From: Silene conica
Taxonomy: Eukaryota; Streptophyta; Magnoliopsida; Caryophyllales; Caryophyllaceae
DNA length: 64,000 nucleotides
Reading direction: 5' to 3'
Assembly (NCBI GenBank): GCA_029255685.2
Contig: CM055312.2
Location: 79,366,369 to 79,430,368, forward strand
In this document: in pieces, positions 1 through 12,412 of the stretch
Layout of the letters: every line of letters starts with the position of its first letter
Numbering within the stretch: position 1 is the stretch's first letter
Position numbers and translations under genes: made by a program
The notes under the pieces: model-generated
Databases searched by the model: none
Told to the model about the DNA's origin: nothing
Seen by the model: the letters and a program-made list of their open reading frames with translations, nothing else

Positions 1-1171
1 AGCTTCCACAAATTTTAGAATAAGACGGTTTTATACCATTATCCGTTTGTACGGTATTAGTCATGTAGCCTCCACTTGAAGAAAAAAGGCTATTTCTTCC
101 CTTGCCATTTATTATTTGATACGGAAACTAAGGGTTGCGGTTATAAATTAAAAATAAAAGCTGGGAGGAAAAACAAGGTTAACGAGACAATAACCATACC
201 AATCACCGAAATCAGACAAAAGAGGAAAGGGGTGGAAGGGGGAAAGAGTAGGGGAGGAGGCAAGGGCGAAGGAGAGGAGGAATGGAGGATAGGAAACTTT
301 TCTTCTAATATTCTCTTCGTTAGAGAGATTGTAGGAGAAAACAGAGAGATTCATTTTTTCTGCCTCTAAATTTCTCTGCAATTATTTTCCTAACCAGACT
401 GAGGTTATTGTCTGCTACAATCTCTTGCCTTCCTTTCCCTCCGGATTTCCAACATAAGACAAGATTATTTTATACTCGGATGTTATTAGCTAATGCAGTT
501 TGCAGATCAATCTATTTGCTCAACATCATTCATTTACTGTGAACCTAATCTAGTTATGCCAAATTGCAACCTTAGTAGATAAAGTAGTATTAAAGAAACA
601 AATACTCGTCCCAGTTGGAACTAGCAAAAATGCACAATACTTGGAGATCATTAGATACAGAGTAACAGTGTCAGAGTCGTACCTCATTGCGATCATTGGC
701 TTCCCCCAACGAGTTTGAATTGATTCCTACCAAAAGTGGCCAACTTAAATTGTGCCGCATGCCTTATTTAGCCTGAATCGAACAGAAGTTGAGCTGAGTC
801 TGACATGCAGAAAAAAGATCCATAAATAATTGGGTTCGATTGATTACAATCCAAACATGTCAGTGATTGAAAGGAGACACCAACCCAAAATAAAGCAAAA
901 ATATAATATTGAACTCAAACTTGACCACCCAAAATCACCCCCTTTACTATTTTCTCAAATGACACATCGTTGACGAACCATGTGCATTGTGCATACCTTC
1001 AGTTTACAAGTATAGTGAACATAGAAAACCTAACCTTCGCACACAAGCATCCAGCATTTACTTCAACCTTCATCTATTCAAACCAGCATCCGGAGTAAGA
1101 TCCCTATGACAGTGGAATCACTCCTTGGATTGTAGTCGGCCACATTCTCGTTGAGGAATACATGTCAAACA
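1..1171. other. Intergenic, downstream of the PPR gene
   Basis: No coding region, RNA gene or clear repeat is visible. The right part is the 3' flank of the minus-strand PPR gene. The short purine-rich open stretch near 200-370 is low-complexity sequence and shows no protein family. Confidence 0.5.
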
Positions 1172-4100
1172 TTACCAGTAGTCACCACATGAACAAATTC
1201 CATCAGAAAAATGATGGAACCTGTTCGAATCCCGCAACACAAATTTTTTATCAACAATTTTATATATATATCAGAAGGCCAAGTGACAGTCCCCACATAC
1301 TCCCAGATTTTTCATAATCCTGATAGTTGAAGATGATTTTCGAGTAAGTATGAAAGCAACAGCCAGCTTCTCACTGTGATAACTTAACACTTCTTCCTTG
1401 CTCTCCAGTTCAAGATCATACAAAGCAGAACTTGCTTGTGGCACATATCCAGCATCCCTCATCTTTTTCTGTAATTCTTTTAGTTTAGAAAATATTGCAT
1501 CCTTCTCGCGGTGTGACGTGTCTCCAGCAACAAACACATGAACACCATCTTTCATGGTGACCAACTCCGACCAGCTTCCTTCTTAGTGGCCGCTGATCTC
1601 ATCACAGTTCGTGATTTAGCCATACTTTCCCATTTTGCTCCTGAAGCATACATGTTTGACAAAAGTACATAATTCACTGCATTTTCTGGCTCCAACTGCA
1701 TTAGCATCTCTGCAGCCCGCTTACCAAGATTAGTGTTTCGTCCACTTGTCAAACAACAAAACCCCAGAACTGTTCTCCAGATAACAGCATTCGGGTTCAT
1801 GGGCATTTTTTTAATGAAATCTTCAACCTTGTCTAGCTTTCCTGACCTCCCAAGGAGATCAACCATACATGAAAAATGCTCCATTTGAGGAGTTAGTCCA
1901 TACTCATTATTCATAGATTCAAAGTGATGAAATCCTGTTTCCACCATACCAGCATGGCTGCAAGCTGACAAGACTCCCACAAATGTGACATGGTTTGGTG
2001 GTTGACCAGATTTCTTCATTTGGTCAAAATTCTCCAACGCCTTGTCTACATCTCCATGCCGGGCATATCCTGTTATCATTGAGTTCCAAGAGTACACATT
2101 TTTAACTGGCATTCGTTCGAAGAATCTCGAAGCATAGTCAATCCTTCCACATTTTGCGTACATGTCAACAATTGCACTTCCTACCACAACATCAGACTCC
2201 AAACCAGCCCTGATTTCACAAGCATGGACTTCCATTCCACGTTCCAAGGTAGCAATAGAGGCACATGCACTAAGAACGGTTCCACAAATGAAGTGGTCTA
2301 ATCTACGACCGTTTCGCATCAAAGACCATACAAGATCCATAGCATTGGATAATTGCTCGTTATGTATGTAACTAGAAATCATAGCATTCCAACTTACTTC
2401 GTCCCTTCTCTTGGCCATTCTTGAAAAAAGTGATTCACAGTCTTCTATACAAGCATGCTTTCCATAGCAAGTTATTAGTGCGTTCTCGACTTTAGTGTCA
2501 TTTGCAGAACAATATTTGAATACTAATGCATGAAGCTGAGGAACTAATCCCAGGAAAGAAAGCGAGGATACTGCAGAAAGAATGCTCATGAAGGTCACGC
2601 CATCAGGACTCGAGCCTAATCGCAGCATTTGCAAGAAATACATCACAGCTTCATATGCAGATGTTTCCGAGGAAGCCAATGCAGTAATCATGGAGTTCCA
2701 TGAGATTTGATCATGCTCCGGCATCAACAGAAAGATTTTCCTACAGTCTTTTAAACATCCAGTGACTGCGTAGAAGGAAAGAAGAGTGTTTGAGACAGAG
2801 ACAACAGAATCAAGTCCACGTCTAAGTGCCTCACTGTGAATTTGGGTTCCTTCACCTATCCAACCCAAGCTAGCACAAGAACTCAAACAGCTAATAAGTG
2901 TGAAATTTGCAGGTGTCAATCCAGTTCTCCTCATATGAAAGAACTTCATGACAGCATCTTCATAAAATTTATTTTGATCAAGAACAGATATCAAGGAATT
3001 CCATGATATCAGATCTCTTTTTTGCATATATTCAAAAACCGCACTAGCGTAATCTACAGCCTTGCATTTCCCATACATATTAATTAGGGCATTGCCAAAA
3101 GAAACCTTTCGATCCACCAAGCCACTTCGGATTGCATATGCATGAAGTTCCTTTCCCTTTCTTCTGCCTTCTCTTGGTTCATGGAACTCAGCAAACGCGC
3201 TTAAGAGAACCACATAAGTGTCAGCATTGACATCAACTGAATGATTCACCTCTTTGAACACATCAACTGCTTCTTCCCCTCTCGTCTGATTTACTAATCC
3301 CACCATTAATCCATTCAAAGTGACTGCATTCTTAACACTCATTTTCTCAAAAATCTTCCGTGAACTAGCAGCCAATCCACACTTTGAAAACCCACTAACT
3401 AATGCGCTACCTACATACAAATCATCTAAAAATCCAGACTTTTGCACTCTGCAGAGAAGCTGCTCTAAGCAAGATCCAGAATGCAAAACGGACGATGCTG
3501 CAGTTACTAAGCTACATAACGTATAAACATTAGGCTGAAGATCAAATCCCAAGCCTTTATGCTGCATTTCTGAGAACAAGCGAAAAGCATTAGCTGTGCC
3601 TCTTCTTTTAGAATGTACGGAAATAATAGAATTCCACGATGCCAAATTCTTATAGTCTATACCATCAAATACTCTCTGCGCATAATCAAGTGATCCCAAA
3701 TAGCAGCTTCCATACATCGTTATCAGCACATTACTAACTAAAACGTCAAAAGAAAACCGTGTTTTTGATACCATACCATGAACTTGCAACCCAAATCTGA
3801 AGTAATCCGGTCCCAACCCCTGGCAAGCGCGAAGCACACTGCCAAATGCATAGTGATTAGGCATAAAACCTGCACAAACCATGTCCCTGAAACCCACACA
3901 AGCTGCACTAAACATATTACTTTGAGTATAACCCGAAATCAAACACGCCCAAGAAACCAAATTTCTCTCGGGCATTTCATCAAACATTCGGCGTGCACAG
4001 ATAAGATCACCAGCTCTTACATAAATATTAATCAGGGTATTCACAAGATACAAATCCGTCTCGAACCCATGTTTGTAAATGTGTAAATGAAGCTGATTAG

Positions 4101-4293
4101 CTTCCTTATACGAGCTAGAATTGGAGTAGCGATGGACGAGAAAGTCCCGAAATTTGGTGTCGAAAGCCGGGTTTTGAGGTTTAGGGTATGAAGTGACATG
4201 GTTGATAAAGGGAAGGGAACGGATGTTAGCATGTCTAGAAAAGCTACAAGAACGTGAGAGAATAGAGATTAATTTGGGTGGCCGAAAATACAT
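1172..4293 (-). pseudogene. PPR-DYW editing factor (MEF7-like), DYW domain disrupted
   Basis: Single-exon P-L-S-type pentatricopeptide repeat gene. From the ATG at 4293, 913 residues are open: an Arg/Ser-rich N-terminus that suits organelle targeting, then a long run of PPR motifs and the E region. The sequence resembles, from memory, Arabidopsis At5g09950 (MEF7, 995 aa), a mitochondrial C-to-U RNA editing factor. Shared stretches include SWNSMITGYARHG and MEHFSCMVDLLGR. The E/DYW part continues in another frame. KEAGRSW is followed by VTMKDGVHVFVAGD only after a one-base shift near 1560, which looks like a lost G. An in-frame TGA at 1271-1273 then follows CGDCHLAF where relatives have Lys or Arg. 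Beyond it the same frame runs through [10 protein letters not shown] to a perfect CSCGDYW and TAA at 1172-1174. The whole would be about 1040 residues. Two lesions make this a likely recent pseudogene or a protein lacking the DYW deaminase. Confidence 0.82.
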
Positions 4294-4410
4294 TGAATAC
4301 TTGGGGAAAATGCAGATTTAAATTGGTTCATATCTTGCTTCTGCCGCCAAATTTCTTAACATTGTGCGACCATTCCGAATTTCCGATAACATAGGACGAG
4401 CCCAGAAACT

Positions 4411-4538
4411 GAAGATGTCTTAGGTGATTAGATAGAGCCACTATAGAGGTTTCATGGACAATTGGTTTCAGGTTCGAGTCTCTCTTTCATCTATTAATGC
4501 GATTAAGTGTGCGCTTTGTTATACCAAAAAAGAAAAAA
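4411..4538 (+). mobile_element. tRNA-derived SINE, older copy
   Basis: A polymerase III B-box-like string GGTTCGAGTCTC lies at 4471-4482 and an A-rich tail at 4525-4538. The flanks GACGAGCCCAGAAACT (from 4395) and GACGGGTCCAAAAATA (from 4539) look like a worn target-site duplication. The A box is weak. This is plausible but less certain than the neighbouring SINE. Confidence 0.4.
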
Positions 4539-4610
4539 GACGGGTCCAAAAATAGGAGCGGATAGCCAAACATATTACTGTAGGAGGGAGACATATGATG
4601 AGGATTTGGT

Positions 4611-4734
4611 TAGTGAGAACAAGAGTTAGCTCAGGTGATAAGAGCTCTCTCCCCCCAGGTCCCCAACCACGAGGTTGGGTGTTGGGGTTCAATTCTCACC
4701 CGCGACAAAGTGTGCTCAATTGGAAAAAAAAAAT
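4611..4734 (+). mobile_element. tRNA-derived SINE with target-site duplication
   Basis: The A box TAGCTCAGGTG is at 4627-4637 and the B box GGTTCAATTCTC at 4686-4697. An oligo-A tail ends near 4733. The flanks TGATGAGGATTTGGT (4596-4610) and TGATGAGGATTGGT (4735-4748) form a target-site duplication with one indel. The length of about 124 bp is usual for a short plant SINE. A functional tRNA is excluded because no cloverleaf closes and an A tail with flanking duplication is present. Confidence 0.7.
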
Positions 4735-4748
4735 TGATGAGGATTGGT

Positions 4749-5177
4749 ATTGGTTATTTCTAAAAAGCGGTTTATTTTAGTTGTTTTGGTGTCAATTAAG
4801 AAACTACCAGGGTTCGAAATTGGGTACAACCACAAATATTGCACCAATAAATCACTTGAAGAGTTGCAGAGTTGCAGCATTATACACATTAAATAATCCC
4901 AATCGCCAGGAGAGGGTAAATACATTATTATTGATCAACAGAACAAAGGGGACATATTTACATTTCAGTCACACTATTGCACAGCCTAACCAATTTATTA
5001 ATACACTAACCAAGTCAGGCTACACATTTCTTCAGGGTCTTCCCGGCATTTGGTGAAAGCTGATTATGTTAGTCCTGAGAAAGGTCTGTCGTAAACTCTC
5101 TTTGTCATCCTCCAACATTTAGCCCGAAAAAAGGGGCTCAATTCTACTTTGTTGAGTTCCGGAGGACTGGAAATACG
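4749..5177. other. Intergenic, downstream of PHYC
   Basis: AT-rich spacer between the SINE and the phytochrome stop codon; it probably includes the PHYC 3' UTR. Nothing else was recognised. Confidence 0.4.
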
Positions 5178-8100
5178 TCATCTTCTGTCACCCCGAGCTA
5201 ATGGAAATTCCAAGGAAACAAGGAAAGATGAGGTGTCTTCTCCTCTGAGGTACTGAAGAGTGCCATTCATGATTTTCACAAGCTTGTGACTAATGTACAA
5301 GCCTAGCCCTTCTCTTGACATGCCTGGGCTCCGATGGAACATCTCTCGGATGAGATTTTCCGGAACCCCTGGTGATGGATGGATGATCCTGCAACACATC
5401 ATCAACATCATTGATTAAGCTTGAGTATTAAGTGAGCGGGACATAATGTACAGAATGAGATTCTAACTGTTTGTGGAACTGCAATCTGAATTCAATGAGT
5501 TCAGTGAACAGGGCGGCCGTTGAAATCAGGGACCCAAAATCAGCACCCTTACTTTATTGCTCGTACATAATTTAGTTTCCTTATACTTTGGGGAAGTACC
5601 AAATGCATTTCTAGTAACTTAAGAATTTAAAGGGAAGTACCAAAAGTGCCCTTTAACTTCATTTTTTTAGAAGTTTGTTCAAGCAAAGAAGCGTAACAAC
5701 GTCAAAGGAATTAAGGTTCTTTTAAGTAAGGGTATAATACAGGCTTCATTTATCTTGTCGAGACACAAACTATATGGAAATGGGCTCAAGAAAGGAAAAT
5801 GAAACGGAGGGAAGTAATAGTTGCTTGATGTTTACCTGAATTCAGCATGAATAATTTGCATCTTAGAACCAAGATGTTCCCTTCTATAGTTCACCTCAAA
5901 CTTGACTGAAGATTCACTAAATGGGGGCGTGAAGAGGATAGCAATTGTCAGGAAACCCGAAAGAACTTGCTGGAGCCTCACATTGTCTCCAAAGAGGCAC
6001 ACAGAGGACAGCCCTGATGGAAAATCATGCTTAACCTGCACTTGACTTTCCTGGCTTAATGGCATCACTTGACTTATGACGGCATCCAGCGCTTCCTTGA
6101 GATTGAAAGCATCACTGCTTGTTTCCATATAGCTGCCAGGCGCAGGATTCAGCCAAAACAAAATAAAGAGTGTTTAGGAAAAAGAACAGAAAGAGACAAA
6201 TACAATAACAAGAACAATGAAATTGCCCAGTGCTTCATGGGTATTGGCAAATGGCATGGTGGTAAAATATATGCAGCATTACGCCCTTATTTTTCTGTAC
6301 GGAAAAACAATAACAACAACATTATCCTAGTGCCTCAGCATCCTTACGCATTCTAAAAAGCACAGAAGGGTTATTTCCGGATGACCATCATGAAAATTGC
6401 ATTGTAAAAAGCATAGATATTTGGCTATTTCACGATACAAGAACTCAAGGAGTTTAGTGAGCCATTCTACTTTTTCTCGATATTTTCCAAGCTGAAGAAT
6501 AGAGAATCTTTGCCCACATTTGATATGGAAACTATTTCCACTCATAATGAAAATTATGTTGAGAATTATACCACGATAAAAAGCAGCACATCCACTTTAG
6601 CTACCCAATTCGTTTTATTTCATCATATCGAACACCAACAAATGCCAAGTCTTTGGCTCCATCAAGAAACGGGAAAAAAGACAGATGGGTTATTTTAACA
6701 TCAAATTTGACAAGCAGACAAATATCAAGCAACGGGGAAAAAAAAGAAAACATTTAAAGGAAAAAAAAAAAAGAAACATCATACCCTTCTTCAATACTAG
6801 GGACATCACTGTCCTCCACTATCTTCATCAATTGACCCTCACACAATGATCTTGTGGTCAATACCTGTTTTTGCTTTTGGCTTAACTCAGATGACTCCAA
6901 TAAGTTTCGGGTAAATACCAATCCCTTTATTGGACCTTGAACCTGCTCCCGGAAGTATGTCAGCTTCTTTAAGGTGCTGGCAGCAGCCTTCTCGGAAACT
7001 TTCTGCATATTTATGGCATGGTGGAGTTCAGGACTTGGTAAATGCAGAAAACACAAAACCCCGGTAATCCTTCCCTCAGGATTAACCCGGGGACTTGCAC
7101 AAAGGAGTGCATCTATACACGTTTTTCGTTGATCAAAGAACCCAAAGAGCACTCTGTCCGACTCCTCCCCTTCAATCATCTTACTTAAAAATATTCTTAA
7201 CCTAAGTAAAGTGTCATAATCTTTGACTTGGCATCCAATATTTCCTTCTGTGAATACTTCTCCGATAAGCATTCGACCAATGGCAGATTCTTTGCTCAAA
7301 CCGGATAGTTTTACCATGGCTTCGTTCCAATCCAAGCAAACACCTTGATCGTCAATCAAAAATATTGGTGGAATAAGCTTACACGGATTCCTCATAATTC
7401 CAGTATAATCACCCTGTAATTGAATGATTTTGTCCATGATGGTTTTCTCTTCAGTCACATCTTGTCCAACAAAGCAAATTCCTGTGACATTTTCATCGAC
7501 ATCTCTGCTGCAACATGCATTGACTACCAAAATAATATTCTTATCATGAGAACCCAGTGTTCTTAATCTTATTTCACCGTTTTTCTCTTCTATTCCTGTC
7601 AATTCAAGTATTCATGGGATGAAGTAAAAGAAAACATATTGCAGTATGGGAACAGCTAGCACTCTTGGGAGTTAAGTATAAAATACCAATACTCAATCCA
7701 GACACTAACATGCGCTACTTAAAGAACCCCTAAGCACTTCGATCAACTTGCACGGAGTTGATCTAGCTTTTTCAGAGATCTCACGTTTGAGACTACGGAA
7801 GGAAGGTTAAGGTCCTACCGATGTTGAATCCGGATTAACAAGATGGTTGAAAAATAGAAATTTAAGTCCAATGAGAAATTGTGTGTTAGCCAAGCAAAAT
7901 GGTGGCATGTTGAAGACGAGTAGAGGAGGGGTAAACAAGAGGAAATCTCATGGATCCTTATCCTCGGTTTCGAAGGTGGAATATGGGAAGACACTGCTCT
8001 GCTCCCACATTATCTTCACAACATAGACAATGTGGTTTGTTGGTTTCATTTTACTTGATAGCAAGATCAAAATTTCGTAAAGGTCTTCGAACACTATAAA

Positions 8101-10652
8101 AAACAGTTTTGCAACCACCTTATAAATGTTGGCGCTATTAGATATCAAACAAATATAAGCTTCAAATCGAACACATCTAAGACTCACGCATCTGAATTTG
8201 AAAAAAAAAGGTAGCGAATACAGAATTTATAATTACAGTGATCTACAGGATTGTCATTTAGATATCTGAGTCTAACCCAAAGAGTTCCAAACATAGAGAT
8301 CTATCTCATATGATAATACTCCCTCTATCCCAAAGTTCTCTTCCCTTTTAATTTTTTGTGGTTCAAAAAATTTCTTTGACATTACAGAATTGTTCAAATT
8401 TAAAAAATTATAACATGATAGTCAAATATTTACATTCATATTTTAAAAAGAAAAATCTTTCACAAAAAAACTAAAATTGAACGAGAAAAACTAGAATATA
8501 AATGAAGAAAACAGTGTCAAAGTGACATCTTGACGACTATTCAAAGTCAAATTCGAGGATAATTTTGGATGGAGGGAATATATATATTACCTTGCAGAGC
8601 AGATGAGAGCATATTTTTCACTACTTCAACTGTATCCTCAACAACCAGATCCACCAAGAGTGAGCCTATTGCTTGCTCCATAAGAACACCAGTTAGTTCC
8701 GCCACTTTGAAATTCCACCCATTTATAACACCGGTTACATCAACAGAGAAAATGGGGACAGCGGCAGTTTCAATCAGACGAATCACTTCACTCGTGAGAG
8801 GTTGAACTTTATAATCTGAACTTAGAGGACCACTCACTCCAGGCACATTTACGATCATTCTCAGTTCATCCAGTGCAGTTTTCGAGTTCTTTGTGTCACT
8901 ATCTTGCAGACATTTTTGTAATATCAGCTGCAATGAATGGATAGAGTCCATTTCCATGTCTTCCCAAGGCAAACTTCTCCATTTAACCACCTCTAGAAAT
9001 GCCTTGAATGATGATCTTGGATGCATATTTCTTTGATCATCAATCTCTACAGGGTCATGTTTGGCCCCACCCCATTTTATTTCCTTGGCTGTATGAGACC
9101 TGAACCAAAATAAGACTTCTTCAGGACTAATTCTAGCTGCAGCCATACCACAAACATCATCCCCGAGATCTGATGCACCAGGATAGCCAGCCTCCTTGAG
9201 ACTATCAGTGATTAATCCTTTAGTGTTGCCATGGTATTCAAATAGCCAGTGTGACAGAGCCTTAATTTGATCGCGATTTGGGGTAATACCAAGCAGCCAA
9301 AGTTTTTCCTTGTATAATAGCGCAGCTCCATCACACTTAACCAAATCCATCACATTGGGCGATTGAGTCAGAATTGCTACAGGGGATTCCCTCATTAGCA
9401 TGTCACATAGCATAGATTGTATCTTCAGAATATGCTTTTCCCTTATTTGAGCGGCCAACTCAACTTCCTTATTTATTTGTATCCCAAAAACTTGAACTAG
9501 AAACTCACAAGCATATCTTAGAGGATATGGAAGAAATCTTGGGCCTGTGTGGTGACACACAACTAAGCCCCACAATTTTCTTGTTTTTTGTTGATCACTA
9601 ACCTCGTCCTCTTCATCATTTATCGTAACGGCCATCACAAGAGATGCAATCGACCCCATATTTGCCATATACTGAGCATGACATCCATGTGGGGCCCTTA
9701 AAGTTGAGCCGCCAAGACTCAGTGGCTGCGCCAAATTATCCTCTTGAATCACCTTCACTGGGGTAGATAGACAATCACATATCATTCTCACCTTATTCTT
9801 CAAGAAAAGAAACCGTGACGCTTGGGGTATATCGGTCGCTGGATAATGTAGACCTAGATAAGAGTCCAAGGACGGAATATGACATTCAGCAATCACCTCA
9901 CCATGATCATCATCATGAAATTTATAAACCATAACCCGATCATACCCCGTCAATTCACTCACTTCATTGACTAAAACATCACAAAGAAGTGGGATATTCC
10001 GACTAGGTAATGACTGCAATTTGGAGATCGATTTTGCTGCGAGCTTATAAGACTTCAAAGCACCAGAAGCACCAACTAGAGTCTCGGCTAAATTCACATT
10101 CTCTAAATCTATGACCAGCCCCACTTCAATTCTATGCAATATAGCGTAAAAGGGCTTTCCGGAATTCTTAGAATGAACAAGTATAGGATTAAGGAGATTA
10201 ACCTCGGGATGATTAGCAGCTTTCTGTATTGCAGAAACACCTGAGGAAGTGAAGAGTGTTCTTACATCAGTTCCACATGTTAGAGCCTCCTTTTGCTCAA
10301 TATTAGGAACAGTGTGTGGGGTCAGGTCCAACATTTCAGGTGCATTTTCACTGTAAGCTATTACTATAAAACTCTTCTCATCAATGGCTATCAAGCACCC
10401 ACAAGATTGGATAAGGCCCCCTCTTTGGACCTTTTGCAGGTAAGATGACACGGTTGAAGACGGTACATTGCTAGTAGAAGCTGACTGGTTCAAATCAACA
10501 GACGAAGAATAGTCAAAAACTCGCTTAGATTCCTCGAAATCAGAAGCAAGCTGAGCATCAATTGGGGTTTGGGTTACCACATGAGCATTGCGCCTTGATC
10601 GAACTGAACTAGTTCTAGAAGTACTAGTCTTGTCACTAGACCTTGATGACAT
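5178..10652 (-). CDS. PHYC: Phytochrome C, intact, four exons
   Basis: Red/far-red photoreceptor of 1126 residues. Exons (minus strand) are 10652-8591, 7595-6785, 6132-5836 and 5388-5178, all joined at GT/AG with phases 1, 2 and 2. This is the classical plant phytochrome layout. Order of parts: Ser-rich N-terminus, PAS (about 60-190), GAF with bilin-binding Cys324 in [16 protein letters not shown] and [11 protein letters not shown], then two PAS repeats ([31 protein letters not shown]) and a histidine-kinase-related C-terminus ([18 protein letters not shown]). PHYC rather than A, B, D or E is favoured by the MSS-rich start, [28 protein letters not shown] and [17 protein letters not shown]. 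It acts in cytosol and nucleus, usually as a heterodimer with PHYB (family knowledge). One oddity: the usually invariant IQPFGC of the N-terminal knot region reads IQSCGC. No frame lesion is seen. Confidence 0.96.
7596..8590 (-). other. PHYC intron 1
   Basis: Bounded by CAAG|GTAATA at the donor and TTGACAG|GA at the acceptor. It is 995 bp long and holds a Stowaway-type MITE next to the donor. The rest is AT-rich with nothing recognised. Confidence 0.85.
8317..8580. mobile_element. Stowaway-type MITE in PHYC intron 1
   Basis: Left end TACTCCCTCTATCCCAAA and right end TTTGGATGGAGGGAATA are inverted repeats of the Stowaway (Tc1/mariner) type. TA sits at both borders. It is about 264 bp, non-coding, and its right end lies about ten bases inside the intron from the exon-1 splice donor. 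Confidence 0.75.
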
Positions 10653-11984
10653 TTCTATTCCTTAAATTCCCACTTAACCAGTTAACCTCAAAACCTATCC
10701 ATCTCTTCAGTACCTAACTAAACCTCAAAAAAACTCACAAAAATCTAAAGCTGCAGAATTTAAATTAAGAGAAAAATCCAATTGAAAAACCCAAATTAGA
10801 GGATGAATCATACATCAATATTCACCAGAAACCCTGATTTTTTCATCTTGTAAGCATCAAAGTTACTAAAGTAAAATTCACTATCCCAACAACTAGATTA
10901 AACAAAACCCAATTCAAAACATTAAGCCAGCAATATAATCTTCCATTAATTAAAACTAAAGAGCATCAAATTTGTAGCAAAATTCCACATTTTTCTAGTT
11001 TACAAGCATCAAAATAACCAGCAAAGTAAATCACATAAAACAGTGATACTTGTTGACAATAATTCAAAAAACCCAATTCAGAGGATCAAACTCACAGCAT
11101 AATTGTGCAATTATGTGCAGTAATTTCAGTGATGTAGCTAAAAAACACAGGCAATATTGTGCAGTATAGTAATTTGTGAACTGGGTGTTGGATGTAAAAG
11201 ATGCTAATATGGATTGAAAAGAGTGGAAAAGCCAAGCATCCACTTTATGAAGTACTGTAGATAAAGACACCCACAAATCCACAATTACCAAAGTGAATAC
11301 AGAATTCAAGAGTTGAAGAAGATATTATATCCAATCAGTTGGACATTTTGAGAGACGTCACCACTCACCGCCAAGAATAACTACCCTTAATAAATAAAGT
11401 AACAAAACTACAAAAGTAAACAATGGTCCACACTTTTTTTATGTTGTTCATCAGATTCGAACGCTGCTCTAGATAACTACTCTTTCGCCACAATAGGTCC
11501 CACTTGTGACGGATTATCCATCACAAGCTTATGACGGGTAAAGTATCACCATAGAAATAATTAAGAAAAACAAGTAGAATGCATAAAGGATCCCAGATAG
11601 TTTGTCCTTATCTTCTCAATCGTGTCTATTAGGTTTGACAATTTGCACGAAATTTTCATTTTTAAACCGAAAAACATTGAGTGCATAACTCGTGTTTAAG
11701 ATCTTCGAAAATAATGTTCTTTTTTTTATAACGATCATCTTTCCAAGGACAATGAATTGATAAAAAATAAAAACAAAATGTCGAGTTTGAAACTCGTGAC
11801 CAACAGATATAGTCGATCACTCCTTGTTCTGTAAAAAAAACCTTTTGACATAAAAGAAAAAATCCTAGCCACAAGATCCTAATACTACTAACTCTATTTT
11901 GTCAAATCATAGTTTTCAAAAAGTCGATCAATTTTTAAAAAATCGTCATTTTCGGAAACTCCGCCTGTGTATGTTTTTGGACAT
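10653..11984. other. PHYC upstream region
   Basis: AT-rich 5' flank of PHYC, which should hold its promoter and 5' UTR. No clear TATA box or coding segment could be placed. Plant phytochrome genes often have a 5' UTR intron, but none can be shown here. Confidence 0.45.
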
Positions 11985-12169
11985 TCACTGTCGGTCCCAA
12001 GCCCGTAGAAAGGAGGAGAGTTGCGGTAGGTCTGTGGCAACCAGCGTAAAAATCAGTCACATTTTATGGATATGAATCAAAATTTGGACATCGTTGGGGC
12101 GTCTCCTCAAAAGCGACGCGCTGCACTTCTCAGACCCGAGTGTAGTGATAAGTTTGTGAGGGTTGCTAG

Positions 12170-12367
12170 TGTTAAGGAATAATCATATTATTCCGTAATA
12201 TATTCTGTTTCCTATTGTATCTTATGTAATCTACTGTATCTTTTAGTATCCATCTAGGGTTGTACTCTTGGCTGCTAGGGTTTACGTTTCTCTGTCTCTT
12301 GTATCTGTATATAAACTTGTACTCTGCATCTATAATATTCAATCATTCAACTATAATACTCTTTACA
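12170..12367 (+). repeat. 5' LTR of Copia element 1
   Basis: TGTTAAGGAATAATC to CTCTTTACA, 198 bp. A TATATAAA box lies at 12308-12315. It differs from the 3' LTR at three positions by my comparison. Confidence 0.93.
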
Positions 12368-12412
12368 TGGTATCAGACCAATAAGGTCCTACCTTTCGTT
12401 TTTTTTTACACT

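Noticed and set aside
4627-4697. tRNA-like A and B boxes
   Set aside because: No cloverleaf closes, and an A tail with flanking duplication shows a SINE, not a tRNA gene.
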